DNA from: Kuschelorhynchus macadamiae
Taxonomy: Eukaryota; Arthropoda; Insecta; Coleoptera; Curculionidae
NCBI GenBank assembly: GCA_030620095.1
Contig: JAUTXW010003388.1
Location: forward strand, 513,585 to 577,584
Direction of reading: 5' to 3'
DNA: 64,000 nt
Below, piece after piece: positions 1 to 10,361 of the stretch; position 1 is the stretch's first letter; each line of letters begins with the position of its first letter. Both the position numbers and the translations under genes were made by a program. Under the pieces are notes generated by a model. It worked only from the letters and a program-made list of their open reading frames with translations. It made no database searches and was not told the DNA's origin.

Positions 1-596
1 CAAAATGTTTACCGTTATTACACTCGGACGATTATTTGCAAAGTTCTGGTCATATAAACATCGTCAGTTTTTTTTGGTGCAGTCAGTAGTAATTAAGGAG
101 CCATAGTTAAAGCTATATAAATCCCGAATGGGCATCTATGAGCAGCTAATTTTTTGGTTTTTGGTTAAAAGGGATCCTTTTTCTTATTTTTTATATAAAA
201 ATTAAACTCTTCAACAAACTTTTTTTTGCATGCTGTACAAGTTTAAAAAAAACTACCTAAATATAGTAATACCTAAAAAGACCCAAATTTTCTGAGGTAA
301 GGGCTTTAATATTTAACAAGTTTTGATACCGTAGAAAACTTTAATTATAAACAGTAGTCATGTAAGAAATTAGAAAAACATTTGCTATGTTTAGTATCAT
401 ATTTTCTGTTTTGAAAATGATGTATAGAAACATGTTAATTTCAGATTTAAAATATTTACTAACTTTAGGCTTCCCCTCCGAGAACTGTAATTATAATTTT
501 GTTTCTCAATTGCATTTTTCTATTATTAACACTATCTTAAATATAGATTTTTAGAATATGTTAAGAATATTGCAAAATTACATTTGGAACTTATGT
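1..596. other. AT-rich sequence, no gene seen
   Basis: Stops occur in all frames at short intervals, and no motif, splice-exon homology or repeat end is recognisable. If the LZTR1 transcript runs through here it would be intron. Confidence 0.5.
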
Positions 597-880
597 CGTG
601 CTAGACGGCCGATTTAACTCACTGTGCGGCGGTTCGATTGGTCTCGTTGCGTCCCTAAAAGATTGATTGATTACCTTAAAGCTTGACGAAAGCACCCGAA
701 GATTTCACAGCTACCGAGCGGTAGTCGAACGTGATAGCAAATGGAATGTGAAATCGCGATTTGGGTCATCGGCCGGTCTCTTCTCATAATTCGATCGATC
801 GGTTGCGACATCACGTCGGCATGCGGAAGTTCAATTGTTCAGAGGTCGCGCGATCGATATTGTTTCGGGCGTTTTTAATC
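597..880. other. CpG-rich patch
   Basis: About 280 bases with clearly higher G+C and many CpG dinucleotides (runs such as CGGCCGGTC, CGATCGATCGG, GTCGCGCGATCGAT) stand out from the AT-rich surroundings. No long reading frame crosses it. It precedes a hAT/TTF-like relic and could be that element's 5' region or a host regulatory island; neither is shown. Confidence 0.4.
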
Positions 881-942
881 AATGAAAATTGGTTTATATA
901 CTGTTTTTTGTAATATATATTTTTTTATTTTTATGATCCATG

Positions 943-1140
943 TGTGAGTTGGAAATATACAGGAAATAAAATTTTGGTAGTGACTAGTGCAAAAAAATAA
1001 ACACCTAAAAAGTGCTTACGAACTTAATTTTGCAAAAATAATCAATTTCGAGGTGGTCTATGTTTGAGATGTGAATGTAGATGAAATAAAATGCCGGTAG
1101 TGCAAAAAATTAAACAACTATAGAGTGCTAACGAACAAGC
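943..1140. repeat. Diverged tandem duplication
   Basis: Two copies about 120 bases apart share the order GTG/TTGAG..., GAAATAAAAT, GGTAGTG, CAAAAAA.TAAACA, AGTGCT.ACGAAC. The first begins near 943, the second near 1063 and runs into GCAAGGTAAGTGG, which resembles a splice donor. Substitutions and a short indel show the duplication is old. Confidence 0.6.
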
Positions 1141-1194
1141 AAGGTAAGTGGTCGCAATTTACCAGAACTTACTATATGACAAAATAGTAAAGAC

Positions 1195-1590
1195 AAAAAT
1201 AAAGAGGTTCATCGAAACTTTCGCAAAAGTATGTACGATTTAGCTAACTGGATATGTAGTTGTGAAGTCTCTAACTCATCTTACTGTTATGTTTGTTTGT
1301 TGTTTTCTAAGGACTCGTCTCATTATGGTGCAAAACTGGTGTTAAAGACATAAAACACTTAAAAGAAAGAATAAAAAAAAAGTGAAAATCCAGGGGTTCT
1401 TTGAGGTCTTATAAATTTTTGTTGAGGAGTTGGGCCACGATAGACTATCAGCTTTAGCAATGTTAGGTATCGAGAAATCGTTTATAAAAGAAAAGTGCGT
1501 GCATTTTTAACGAACGTGTCATTAAGTATTTTTCCAATTCTAAAGAACGAAGAGTAGATCTAAACTTCAAGAGAATTCAAAGCTCAGTTT
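1195..1590 (+). pseudogene. hAT-like (TTF/ZMYM-type) transposase relic
   Basis: The segment from about 1204 reads MYDLANWICSCEVSNSSYCY then VCLLFSKDSSHYGAK, like the W-x-C...YC..CLLFS core of the TTF zinc finger of hAT-derived ZMYM1-like proteins. After roughly 70 bases the sequence changes to LGHDRLSALAMLGIEKSFIK, like the hAT C-terminal dimerisation helix of the same family. Everything between is missing and stops follow (HF*RTCH*). So this looks like an internally deleted, dead hAT copy. The two motifs being adjacent and in the right order supports the call; each alone would be weak. Confidence 0.55.
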
Positions 1591-1995
1591 AAAGAAAAGA
1601 TATTTATTTTTATTTTATGTACGCGTATTTTTAAATTTGTTATTGATCTCCCAATATAATTCACCGCGAGACGCCACTGGTGCTAAATATCAAATGTTTA
1701 TATTCACTGGTTCAAAAAATATATGTATGTTTCTAGGAAAAAAAGCAGGTTCTATACCTAAACATTTCCCCGCTGCGGACATTGTTATCGACGGTGCCTC
1801 CGAAAATAAACATAGCATCATTAACCACTGCAGCTGCATGGAATAGCCTGCCTGATGGAGCAAATGAATCTGGATCTGGTACAACCACCTGAAAAGGCCC
1901 ATGAAGTTTCAGCTAATCAATTCTTCGATTAGTCAAAAAATGTATATTTTATTTTAAGGTTGTTAAAATTTTTATTTTTAAAAATTGACATTAAA

Positions 1996-2042
1996 TTACC
2001 GATTGGAAATCCAAATCAAAACAATGTAACTCTTTAGATAGT
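1996..2042 (-). pseudogene. Partial copy of the LZTR1 kelch-5 exon end
   Basis: On the minus strand these bases read LSKELHCFDLDFQS, against [15 protein letters not shown] at the 3' end of the LZTR1 exon at 14457-14631. Roughly three quarters of about 42 bases match, including a 13-base run (TTTGATTTGGATT). Similarity stops abruptly on both sides: an A-tract of the minus strand precedes it and the Trp codon and canonical donor are lost, although GGTAAT follows. Either a decayed duplicate or a fragment of another LZTR1 paralogue. Too short to be an independent gene. Confidence 0.5.
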
Positions 2043-2109
2043 TTTTCAATCATAAAAAAAAAACTTTTTGAATTGTTAAAATTATTTTTAAAATAAACAC
2101 TAGACTAGA

Positions 2110-2265
2110 ATATATATCTACGGCTTTTGACAGTGTTTGCCATCAGCTTCTATTATTGAAATTGCAGCAAAATGGGTGTTCTGGAAACCATTTCGAGCCG
2201 ATCAAATAATATTTATTTAACCGTCGGCGTCGCACAGTGGCGAGCCGTAATGCTATTCAGTGGCC
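2110..2265 (+). pseudogene. Non-LTR reverse transcriptase relic
   Basis: Reads STAFDSVCHQLLLLKLQQNG then CSGNHF, the RT palm motif (D..KAFDSV.H..LL.KL...G..G) of LINEs, followed after one stop by a YLFNRRR-like segment matching the turn before the GVPQG box. No other RT motif remains; a short and heavily decayed remnant. Confidence 0.6.
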
Positions 2266-2269
2266 AATA

Positions 2270-2868
2270 CCTCCAAACTATTGTTAAAGTAAAACCTTCA
2301 ACTATTTGTTTTTTAATTCAAAGTTGATATAAATAGTGCTAAATAAAAACCGTCAACCCGAAAATGAAGTGTTATTAGGTTGTATATGGATTTAATTCCA
2401 ATAAAGAGTAATTGAAATCAATTTTGAACTTAAAATAACAAGACAAAAAAAATTAAAGTTTCATAAATGTATGATCAAAAGGATGCCATTATTTTTTTAT
2501 TTCATGTTAAATAGATGATTTCTTCGAGATAATATGTAATAAGAAAAATATTTTCTTGTTTATTTAACACGCTAATAGCTAATAAAATGTTTGGTTCCAC
2601 ATGATGCTTTATTACTACAATTTTAATAACGAGAAAAATCACCATCGAAGCAAGGCGAAGTTTTGTATTAAGGCCAGAAAGTAAGCTGATGTATTGCTCT
2701 TCTAAGAAAAAAAATATATGGCTGCTCAAAGTTGCACCTTTACTCGGAATAACAATTTTTTAAGTAGGCTGTGGATCACGTCAAAACAAAATCGTTACAT
2801 CGCGCGCCATATTGATGTCAATATTATCAATGTAGTATTATTGTTGTTCGTGAATTCGTGGCAAAAAC
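2270..2868. other. No gene seen upstream of the Transib ORF
   Basis: AT-rich sequence with only short frames. I looked for the CAC-starting terminal repeat expected of a Transib element and could not identify one confidently on this side. Confidence 0.4.
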
Positions 2869-4778
2869 ATGTTTGCGATAAGTCGAAAGTGTCTTTCCGA
2901 AAGATTTATTGCTAGTTCTAATGAGCAAGAGTTTTTTTCTCATTTAAAAGAAGACTTTGAGCAGTCTTCAGAAGACTTTATAATTGTGAAGCGTACCATC
3001 CAAAAAACATTTCTGGGCCAATTTAGGCAAAAATGGAAACAGGCTAGTAGAGTAAAAGATCATTTTGACAAAAAGTTTAAAAATTGGTTGGCAGGCGACT
3101 TGATATTTAAAGAAATTGTGAACGTCCTTAAAGTGTCACATTCTTCAGGTGGAAGACCTATAAAAAATCTTGATGGAAGCTCTGAAAGAAGCAAACGAAG
3201 GAAGCTATCTAAATTAGAGAGAACATGTGATATGACACTCTCAGAGTTACAAGGTCTCTTGGTTCGTAAGTTAAGGGCAGATGGAAAGAAAGAAGAGGCA
3301 ACCGTGATTCAGGAAGTACTATCTCTTGGAGCAAGTAATACAGTTAAAATGTTTTCAAAAATACAGTTAAAATGTTTTCAAGAGATGAAGGTTTAGCATT
3401 AATGGTAGATGCAAAACTATCCAGACATCAATATAATTATGTACGTGAGCAGTGTGCGAGTAAAAATGCTGATATTTTCCCTAGCTATAATCAAATATTT
3501 AAGGCAAAAGTAGAATGCTATCCTGATTCTATTCAAGTTAACGAAAGAGGCGGTTCCATTCCAATGCAACAACTATTAGACCATACCACAAAAAGGTTGC
3601 TTAAAGTTCCTAATGTATTGAAAAAAATAGAGAGTAGTGAATCAAACACATTTTCATTACACACTAAATGGGGTTGTGATGGTTCCTCAGGAAATAGCTG
3701 CTATAAACAAAATTTTAACGACGTTAAAATTGTGGATAATTCTATTTTTATGGCTTCTTTGGTTCCATTGCAACTTGTTTCAAAAAATAATGAAATAGTC
3801 TGGCAAAATCCGCATCCATCCTCGACAAATTATTGTAGACCAATATTTTTTGAATTTTCAAAAGAGACGCCTGAACTTACCAGAGTTATTGCCGACAAAT
3901 ATGACAACGAAATTAAAAAACTGGTTGAGACCGAAGTATCTACAAAACATCGAAATATTAAAATTTCACATAACTTAGCTTTTACCTTGTTGGATGGAAA
4001 AGTACGACAAGTTTTAACACAAACCTCCTCGGCTGCATGTTGTGCAATATGTAAAGCCAAACCGAAAGAAATGAACAATTTACAAGAAATTCGAAAAAAA
4101 AAAGTTGATATCGACTCTTATAAATATGGCCTCTCTAGTTTACATGCCTTACTTCGTTTCATGGAGTGTATTCTTAATATATCGTATAGACTTGATTTTA
4201 AAAAGTGGAGTGCCAGGACTGATGCTGAAAAAGAGTTAGTGAAAGCAAGAAAAAAACATGTTCAAAACGAACTTAAACAAAGACTGGGCATATTTGTTGA
4301 TATGCCTCGACAGGGTAGTGGAACCTCCAACGATGGTAACACTGCAAGAAGGTTTTTCCGGAGTCCAGAAATAATAGCAGAGGTAACAGGTGTGGATGAA
4401 GAACTAATCAAAAAATTTTCTATTATTTTACAAGTTTTGACATGTGGAAGAGCTGTAGAAACACATAAATTTGATTTATATGCACAAAATACGGCAGAAT
4501 TATTTGTGGAAAAGTACAACTGGTACTACATGCCCTCATCTGTACACCAAATTCTTCTCCACGGAAGTGGCATAATTGATGCGGCTTGTCTTCCAATTGG
4601 GCAACTTAGTGAGGAAGCAGCCGAGGCGCGAAATAAAGACTTTAAAAGATTCCGTCAGATGTCCTCTCGAAAATGCTCCCGAACTGCTACCAACGAAGAT
4701 ATTCTTCATTCATTACTTGTTTCTTCAGATCCTTACCTAACCAACTCCAGAAACCAATGGGAAAAAAGTCAAGTTTAG
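2869..4778 (+). pseudogene. Transib transposase (RAG1-core relative), one frame break
   Basis: Two overlapping frames, 2869-3396 and 3372-4778, form one transposase. The second carries the Transib/RAG1 landmarks in order: KWGCDGSSGNSCYKQ (residue 103 Asp, equivalent to the first RAG1 catalytic Asp), WQNPHPSSTNYCRPI, LLDGKVRQVL, a CCAICKA zinc-ligand pair, LHALLRFMECILNISYRL, GSGTSNDGNTARRFF, and LSEEAAEARNKDFKRFRQM (residues about 412-430), where RAG1 has its catalytic Glu. I could not place the middle acidic residue with certainty. The N-terminal frame is charged and helical, ending QEVLSLGASNTVKMFS. A 23-base tandem duplication at 3340-3385 shifts the frame; otherwise no stop interrupts the protein, so inactivation is recent. 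Terminal repeats were not found. Transib elements cut and paste, making 5-bp duplications. Confidence 0.82.
3340..3385 (+). repeat. 23-base tandem duplication breaking the Transib frame
   Basis: The unit beginning ACAGTTAAAATGTTTTCA occurs at 3340-3362 and again from 3363. Its length is not a multiple of three, which explains why the two transposase frames overlap here with the same TVKMF / MFSRDEG residues. Confidence 0.85.
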
Positions 4779-5283
4779 ATGTAGAACAAGAAGCAAAATA
4801 TCTCTTGATTTTGTGAAAGGTAGGATTTAGCTTATTGTTTTTAATAATTAAATGTATACTATGTTACAGTGAAAGCCCGAATTATGTATTGTATTAAGTT
4901 AAGTTTCGATTGATTGGATTAATTCGCTTAATGCCAACGAATTCAAATTAAACTGAACTCAAACTTGGAAAAATGTGTTTTCAGATATAGTCTTATCTAT
5001 CCTAAATTGACCACGACTGCGACTCTAGTGTTTTTTAATGTAATATGTACCACTAATCTTTATTTTGAAGTGAACATTTTACAAGTACACCTAATATAAG
5101 TAATCAAAATGTATGTTCGTTCATATTATTTAAATATAAATAGCCGCCATTTTCTCCTAATAATTTAATTTTTTCTTCTCGATACATGGACCTGCCTTGA
5201 TAAATTTTATCGCAATCAGACTACCAATTTTTGAATGATTTTCATATACCTACGCACCTAGCAACCCCACATATGCACACAAA
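4779..5283. other. AT-rich sequence after Transib, nothing recognised
   Basis: Likely 3' part of the Transib copy plus intergenic DNA; no ORF, no clear inverted terminal repeat. Confidence 0.4.
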
Positions 5284-5718
5284 CAGTGTGACCCATTTGT
5301 TTTCGGGTCACCCTAAAAAAACTTTATTATTATTAATGCGATTTGGCTCGGATTTTCTAAAAATTGTAGGGCTTGACAAACTCCAACTTTTTACCAAAGA
5401 TATTCCAATTCAGACAAAATCCAAGGCCTACTTTGCCAGTTTCTAGGCGCAAAATTTTAATAAACCACATTGATATGTTTTGGTAAAACTTGGTATAGGA
5501 CCATTTTGAGGGATGCCAAATTCAGTGGTGTTCACAAATTTTTATTAAAAAAATCGCTAATATGGTTTATTGAAATTTTGCTACTAAAGACTGGCATAGT
5601 AGGCCTTGGATTTTCCATGACCGAGGTTATCTTTGCTAAAAAGTTGCAGTTTTTTAAGCCCTACAATTTGAAAAAAACCCGAGCCCCACAAATAAATGGG
5701 TCACCCTGTATATACAGG
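5284..5718. repeat. Foldback (palindromic) repeat with GGGTGACCCA-type ends
   Basis: The left arm (5284 to about 5440) and right arm (about 5590 to 5718) are imperfect reverse complements: GTGTGACCCATTTGTTT...GGCTCGG...TTGTAGGGCTT...AACTTTTTA.CAAAGAT...AAAATCCAAGGCCTACT pairs with the same features read backwards, ending GGGTCACCCTGTATATACAGG. It carries no coding capacity; the reading frames inside are by-products of the palindrome. Another partial end (ATGTATCACCCTGTATATC) is at 5791-5809. Probably a non-autonomous foldback or MITE-like element. Confidence 0.75.
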
Positions 5719-5809
5719 AATTTTTTTTTATTCATTCAGGACAGAAATCATCAAAATTTGAGGAAAAAATTCACTTAAGGCAAAATATTAATGTATCACC
5801 CTGTATATC

Positions 5810-6299
5810 GCAATGCTGAAATAAACGAGCATCCTACGCTGGTGTTTCATTCATTTATTTCATAAAAATTGCAAAATATGGATGATAAATCAATTGTAGA
5901 GGTGGTTAACAGTTATGGCCGGGTGGCTCCATAAGACCTCACCACTGTGGCGTCGTCAGCAGGTCAATTTGGTAACGTTAGGTGTTCCGTAGTGTTTGCA
6001 GATTGGTCTAATTTTTTTTTTACTCTTTATAAACGATACCGTAGCTTTTTTTAAAGTATCTAAGTGCCGCTTCACAGGGAACGTAAGATCAGTCCTTATC
6101 CTCAGCCACATCCGTATTGCGGAAAAGGCTTTTGTTTTTTTGACATTTCGCCATTTTAACCAGCCTTCTAGACTAATAAAATAAGAATATTACTTTCTTA
6201 TTTTATTAATTTAGTGGACCTTTTCATGAAATAAATAACTGATTCATTTCAAAATGGTACAGAGTTATAAATTCTATTAAATGTTAATGCGAATTGGCT
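5810..6299. other. Mostly unassigned; doubtful RT scrap
   Basis: Around 5998-6070 the plus strand reads FFLLFINDTVAFFKVSKC, reminiscent of the LINE RT segment LLF.LFINDI; it is too short and isolated to call firmly. The rest shows no feature. Confidence 0.3.
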
Positions 6300-7580
6300 T
6301 GGTACAACACTATCTCCTGAACCGTTTGCTGCTTTTCATGTTACTTTGTTGGACATCTTTCACCGAGCTTTTCCTAAACGTTGGCTAAGACCCAGGAATA
6401 ACACACGTAAGTCCTGGCTTACTAAAGGCCTGAGGATATCGGCTAAGAATTTACGATCTTAACCACCTAAAAACGTTTTTCAAGGATGCAAAATTTGTGT
6501 CATATGGCAAGTCTACTTCTACATAAACTAAAATGTTTGGGTTTTAGCGAATCTGCTATAAGAAGGATATTGAGTTTTTTGTCGGGTCGTAGTCAGTGTG
6601 TAAAAATTCATAATTACATGTCTAAACAGATACAAGTATTGTCAGGGGTACCAAATCTCACTGTGGCCCTTTATTTTTTAACTTATTTGTGAATGATATT
6701 GGTGATGCAGTGGCTCATTCTGAGTTTGTGCTGTTTGCCGATGATCTGAAATTATACAAAAGTATCAATAACCAAACTGATATTGATAATTTACAATCCG
6801 ATCTGAATAGTTTATATTTATGGTCAGAAAAAAATGGCCTATCCTTAAATGTTAATAAATGTTTCTCCATCATGTTTGTTCGCTGTAAGGGAAATGCTAA
6901 TGGGCATCTTATTCGATGCGCAGCTCATCTTTAAAAGTCATATTGATAGGAAAGGGATTCAAAAGATTGGGCTTTCTATCTAGATATGGTGCAGATTTAT
7001 CTCCTTCCTCAATAAAGTTACTATAAGTCTTGAATATTCCACAGTCTGGTCTCCTTTTTATCAATACCAAATTGATGCTCTTGAGATCAACGAAGATTCC
7101 TTCGTAAACGGGCATTTAAATCAAATATTAATGTTTACAATGAACTTAATTACTACATCGATTATGGTATTGTAATGACCAGATTTAATATTAAGACTTT
7201 GAGGGAGCGAAGACTGTGTGCTGACCTAATGTTTATGTTTAAACTATTAAATTGTATATACTGCTGCCCTGATTTACTACAAGATGTAAAGTTTAACACT
7301 GTGCACAGAACTAGGAAAAGTAATTTATTCTGTACCGGCACACAGCACAAATTATGGATACCATAGCCCTATATCACGTATTTATTCAACAACTTATGAG
7401 TTTCAAACGTCGATTACCTGTCCTACCTTTACTGTGTCACCTATGTGATTCTACTATGTTTTTCTTTCACTTCATTTTGTTTTACTGTAAATTTTGTTTA
7501 ATGTTTATTATAGATCATGTTTATGTATTATTACAATTTATTATATATACATTTGTGTAAAAATGGATTTTCCATTAAAA

Positions 7581-7615
<35 letters not shown>

Positions 7616-7618
7616 ATA
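6300..7618 (+). mobile_element. Non-LTR retrotransposon, 5'-truncated and internally deleted
   Basis: Begins in the linker before RT (FHRAFPKRWLRPRNNTRKSW), jumps by deletion to LLHKLKCLGFSESAIRRILS FLSGRSQ, then SGVP with a lost QGS, NDIGDAVAHSEFVLFADDLK (the catalytic FADD at about 6728-6760), and LSLNVNKC. The C-terminal region after 6940 is broken by stops but still shows AD.MFMFKLLNCIYCCPDLL at 7205-7300. It ends in an (AAAT)n tail at 7577-7618. APE-type LINE of the Jockey/CR1-like group; the same family as the copies at 10362-12803 and 26199-28883, judged by sequence and tail. Dead copy. Confidence 0.8.
7577..7618 (+). repeat. (AAAT)n LINE tail
   Basis: About ten TAAA units close the LINE at 6300-7618; this is a 3' tail rather than an independent microsatellite. 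Confidence 0.85.
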
Positions 7619-7639
7619 TAATAAAGTATTCCGTAAAGT

Positions 7640-8355
7640 AAAGGTTTGTGAAATCGACATAGAGCCTAATTTATTTAATGGTTATTACTGTAGCATTGCA
7701 GGTAAACTTACTCAGAACTTGCCCTCTTCTATAGATCCACTTTCTTACTTTGACGGTTTCTCTGTGTCTGGGTCATTCTCTTTTTTTGAGACCGACATGG
7801 TTGAGGTTAAGAGCTGTTTACGTGATATTAAAAACAAAAGATCATGTGGAGAAGATGAAATATCTGCTGGAGTACTTTTGGAATTACCAGATTACGCGTT
7901 GGAAGCTCTGGCAGCGGCTATTAACAATTTCTTGGGCCTGAGGAGTGTCCCCATCTTTTATGAAGTCTGCTTTGGTCATTCCACTACATAAGGTGGGTCA
8001 AATGACTGAGCCATCAAATTTTCGACCTATTTCCTTGCTCTCATCTCTTCCTAAGGTCTTTGAAAAGGTTGTTAAAAGGAGAGTATGGAACTATTTGGAA
8101 TCCTTTAACTTAATAACTCCAAGGCAGTACGGATTTCAGAATTCCAAGGGAACTCATGATGCAATGTTTGGCTTCCTGGAAACGGTGTACCTCGGTCTGA
8201 ATCGGGGCCAATTGGCGGCGGCAGTATTCTGTGATCTGTCAAAAGCTTTTGACTGCGTAGATCATAGAGTGTTGCTCTTGAAGCTTGAACGTTACGGATT
8301 TAGGGCTAATGCTCTTGCCTGGTTTGACTCCTACCTTTGCGGCCGCAGTCAGTCA
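7640..8355 (+). mobile_element. Non-LTR retrotransposon fragment (RT palm)
   Basis: Reads from the pre-RT linker (YCSIAGKLTQNLPSSIDPLS) through IKNKRSCGEDEISAGVL into [56 protein letters not shown] (palm Asp) and SYLCGRSQ, where it stops before the GVPQG and YADD boxes. One frameshift lies near 7940. No 3' end, so the copy was truncated on the right by the minus-strand LINE that begins about 8396. Confidence 0.8.
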
Positions 8356-8395
8356 AACCATCTAAGATCTCTACCCTTAATGCCATAATATTGAA

Positions 8396-8746
8396 ATTTA
8401 GATCATAATATTTCATGATCAATTGTTTCAAATGCATGTTTGAAATCCAAAAATATTGCTACTACAAATTTATCATTATCAATTAATTTACTCCACGTAG
8501 CCATTGTAAGTTGTAAGGCGGACTCACAAAAATGGTGTTTTCTAAAGCCAGATTGGTTTGAGAAGAGTAAACTGTTTGTTTTGAAATAATCTGTCACCCG
8601 TTTGTTAACAGCTATTTCTATGATTTTTTCAAGAGCTGGAAGGGTGTTTATGGGACGAAAATCAATGGCATTTATACTGTTCGATACTTGGATTGGGGTA
8701 ATAGTGGAGAATTTCAATTGCTCAGGGAATGTGCCCTGCTCCAACG
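8396..8746 (-). mobile_element. Minus LINE, part 1 (split by hAT)
   Basis: On the minus strand LEQGTFPEQLKFSTITPIQ leads to DFRPINTLPALEKIIE, FSNQSGFRKHHFCESALQL and FLDFKHAFETIDHEIL (RT palm). The frame continues seamlessly from the part at 14007-14400 once the hAT and one 8-base target copy are removed (…LLNTTLEQGTFPEQ…). The left end is truncated inside RT. Confidence 0.85.
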
Positions 8747-9241
8747 TAGGGATGGCCAGGATCGATTCGATTATGAATTGAATCGATCCTTTTAAACCGA
8801 TGCACTGAGTAATCGAATTGATTTTAGAATTATAAATCGATTCTTTTGCCCAAAAAATCGAATGGATAAACAATACGTCTACTTACTCATAATACCATAA
8901 AACTTTTAACACAGTAATAGTTTATTAAATTTTTTATAGTGCAACATACAAAAATAGTTTCGATTTATTGCCTTCGGTGTAAACGCAGTACAAATATTTA
9001 CGTTATGTCGTGGTTTACCTTACGCGTACAAGATGGCAGTGTCCACGCCACGCGCCGATCCGCCGATTCGGGGAATCACTCGTTCTAGTGAAAATTGAAA
9101 ACATTTAATTATTTTTTGCGGTTCGCATGTTCTCAATATTCGCATTTATTTATTTCTTGGGCGGTGTTAGAGAGTTTGTGACAAATATACAATATACCTT
9201 GTGAGCTCGAGATATTGTTAATTGTATCTGATCAGTATAAT

Positions 9242-10361
9242 ATGCCTCCAAAAACAAGTAGTGTTTGGAAACAATTTTTGTATGATGATGGTGAGAATAA
9301 TGCATCTGCAAACATTGTAATACCACAGTAAAGTATTCAGGCAATACAACAAATTTTATGAATCATCTAAAGCGAAAACATGGAATAAAAATAGCTACAG
9401 CTTCGGAGGCAACATCAGTTCTGTAAGCTAATGTACATTTATTATAAATTTACAAATCAAACTGATTATTTGTTATTTATTTTTGTTTTGATCTAACCGA
9501 GGCTCTGACTGTAGTTCAGGCAGTTTAAAAGAAACAGTCATAGACATAGATGCAATGCCATCGACATCTAAAGTGCAAACAATTAAAACTTTTTTTCCTA
9601 ACCCGGAATCTAGTGGTAAAAATAGCAGCAGTACATTAGAGACTATTCCAAGAAAACAATCAGTGGAAGAAGAGGTAACTTCAGTTCAAGGTTCGTCATT
9701 ATCTTCTTTAGACCTAGATATAGGTGCGCCAAAAAAAAATTAAAACTTACCAATCAATGAAGCTTTTTATAGAAATAAGTCTTTTGAACAGGGAGGTCAA
9801 AAGCACAATAATAAAGCTGGTGGATTATTGTACATGATCGCAAAAGATGCATTACCTTTTTCTACTGTTGAAAAAGAGGGCTTTAGATATTTTTTAAAAA
9901 CAACACAGCCCCTATACAAAATACCTTCTAGACAAACTATAACTAGATTAATGGACAAAAAATATGAAGACTTAAACAACATTACTAAAAATATGTTTAA
10001 AAATGTACCTGGTTTTGTATTGACACCATAAGTGATTTAGGTCTAACTGCACATTTTTTAAATTTGTCTGAATATGAACTTAAATCGATAGTTATTGGTG
10101 TTTTTCAACTGTTTGAAAATCACACTGCCTCTTATATTCAAAATATTTTAAAAATTTGTAGAGATTGGAATATCGAACTAAACAAAGTAAATGTGGTAAC
10201 TGACAACGGTAGTAATATCGTTAAAGTTGTAACTGACATTTTTGGCAAAGAGACACTTATCTTGCTTTGCCCTCACTTTAAATCTGATTCCATCTAAAGC
10301 TATAGATCTCTCAGGTGTCATAATCAAGCAAGTCATTAAAAAAATAAAAAGCATTGTTACA
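9242..10361 (+). pseudogene. hAT transposase, N-terminal part
   Basis: Starts MPPKTSSVWKQFLYDDGE, then after a frameshift CICKHCNTTVKYSGNTTNFM NHLKRKH: a BED zinc finger with C-x2-C and H-x4-H. Frames from 9555 (MPSTSKVQTIKTFFPN), 9784 (SFEQGGQKHNNKAGGLLYMI...PFSTVEKEGF, PLYKIPSRQTITRLM) and 10064 (FENHTASYIQNILKICRDWN, VTDNGSNIVK) follow the order of ZBED-type hAT transposases; TDNGSN contains a catalytic Asp. At least four frameshifts or stops. An intron may account for the 9426-9540 gap. The frame runs to KSIVT at 10361 and resumes at 12809 with KQSVSASDELRR. Confidence 0.88.

Noticed and set aside
5470..5778. 102-codon plus-strand frame
   Set aside because: It lies wholly across the right half of a foldback repeat and has no protein-like pattern; the arms explain its openness.
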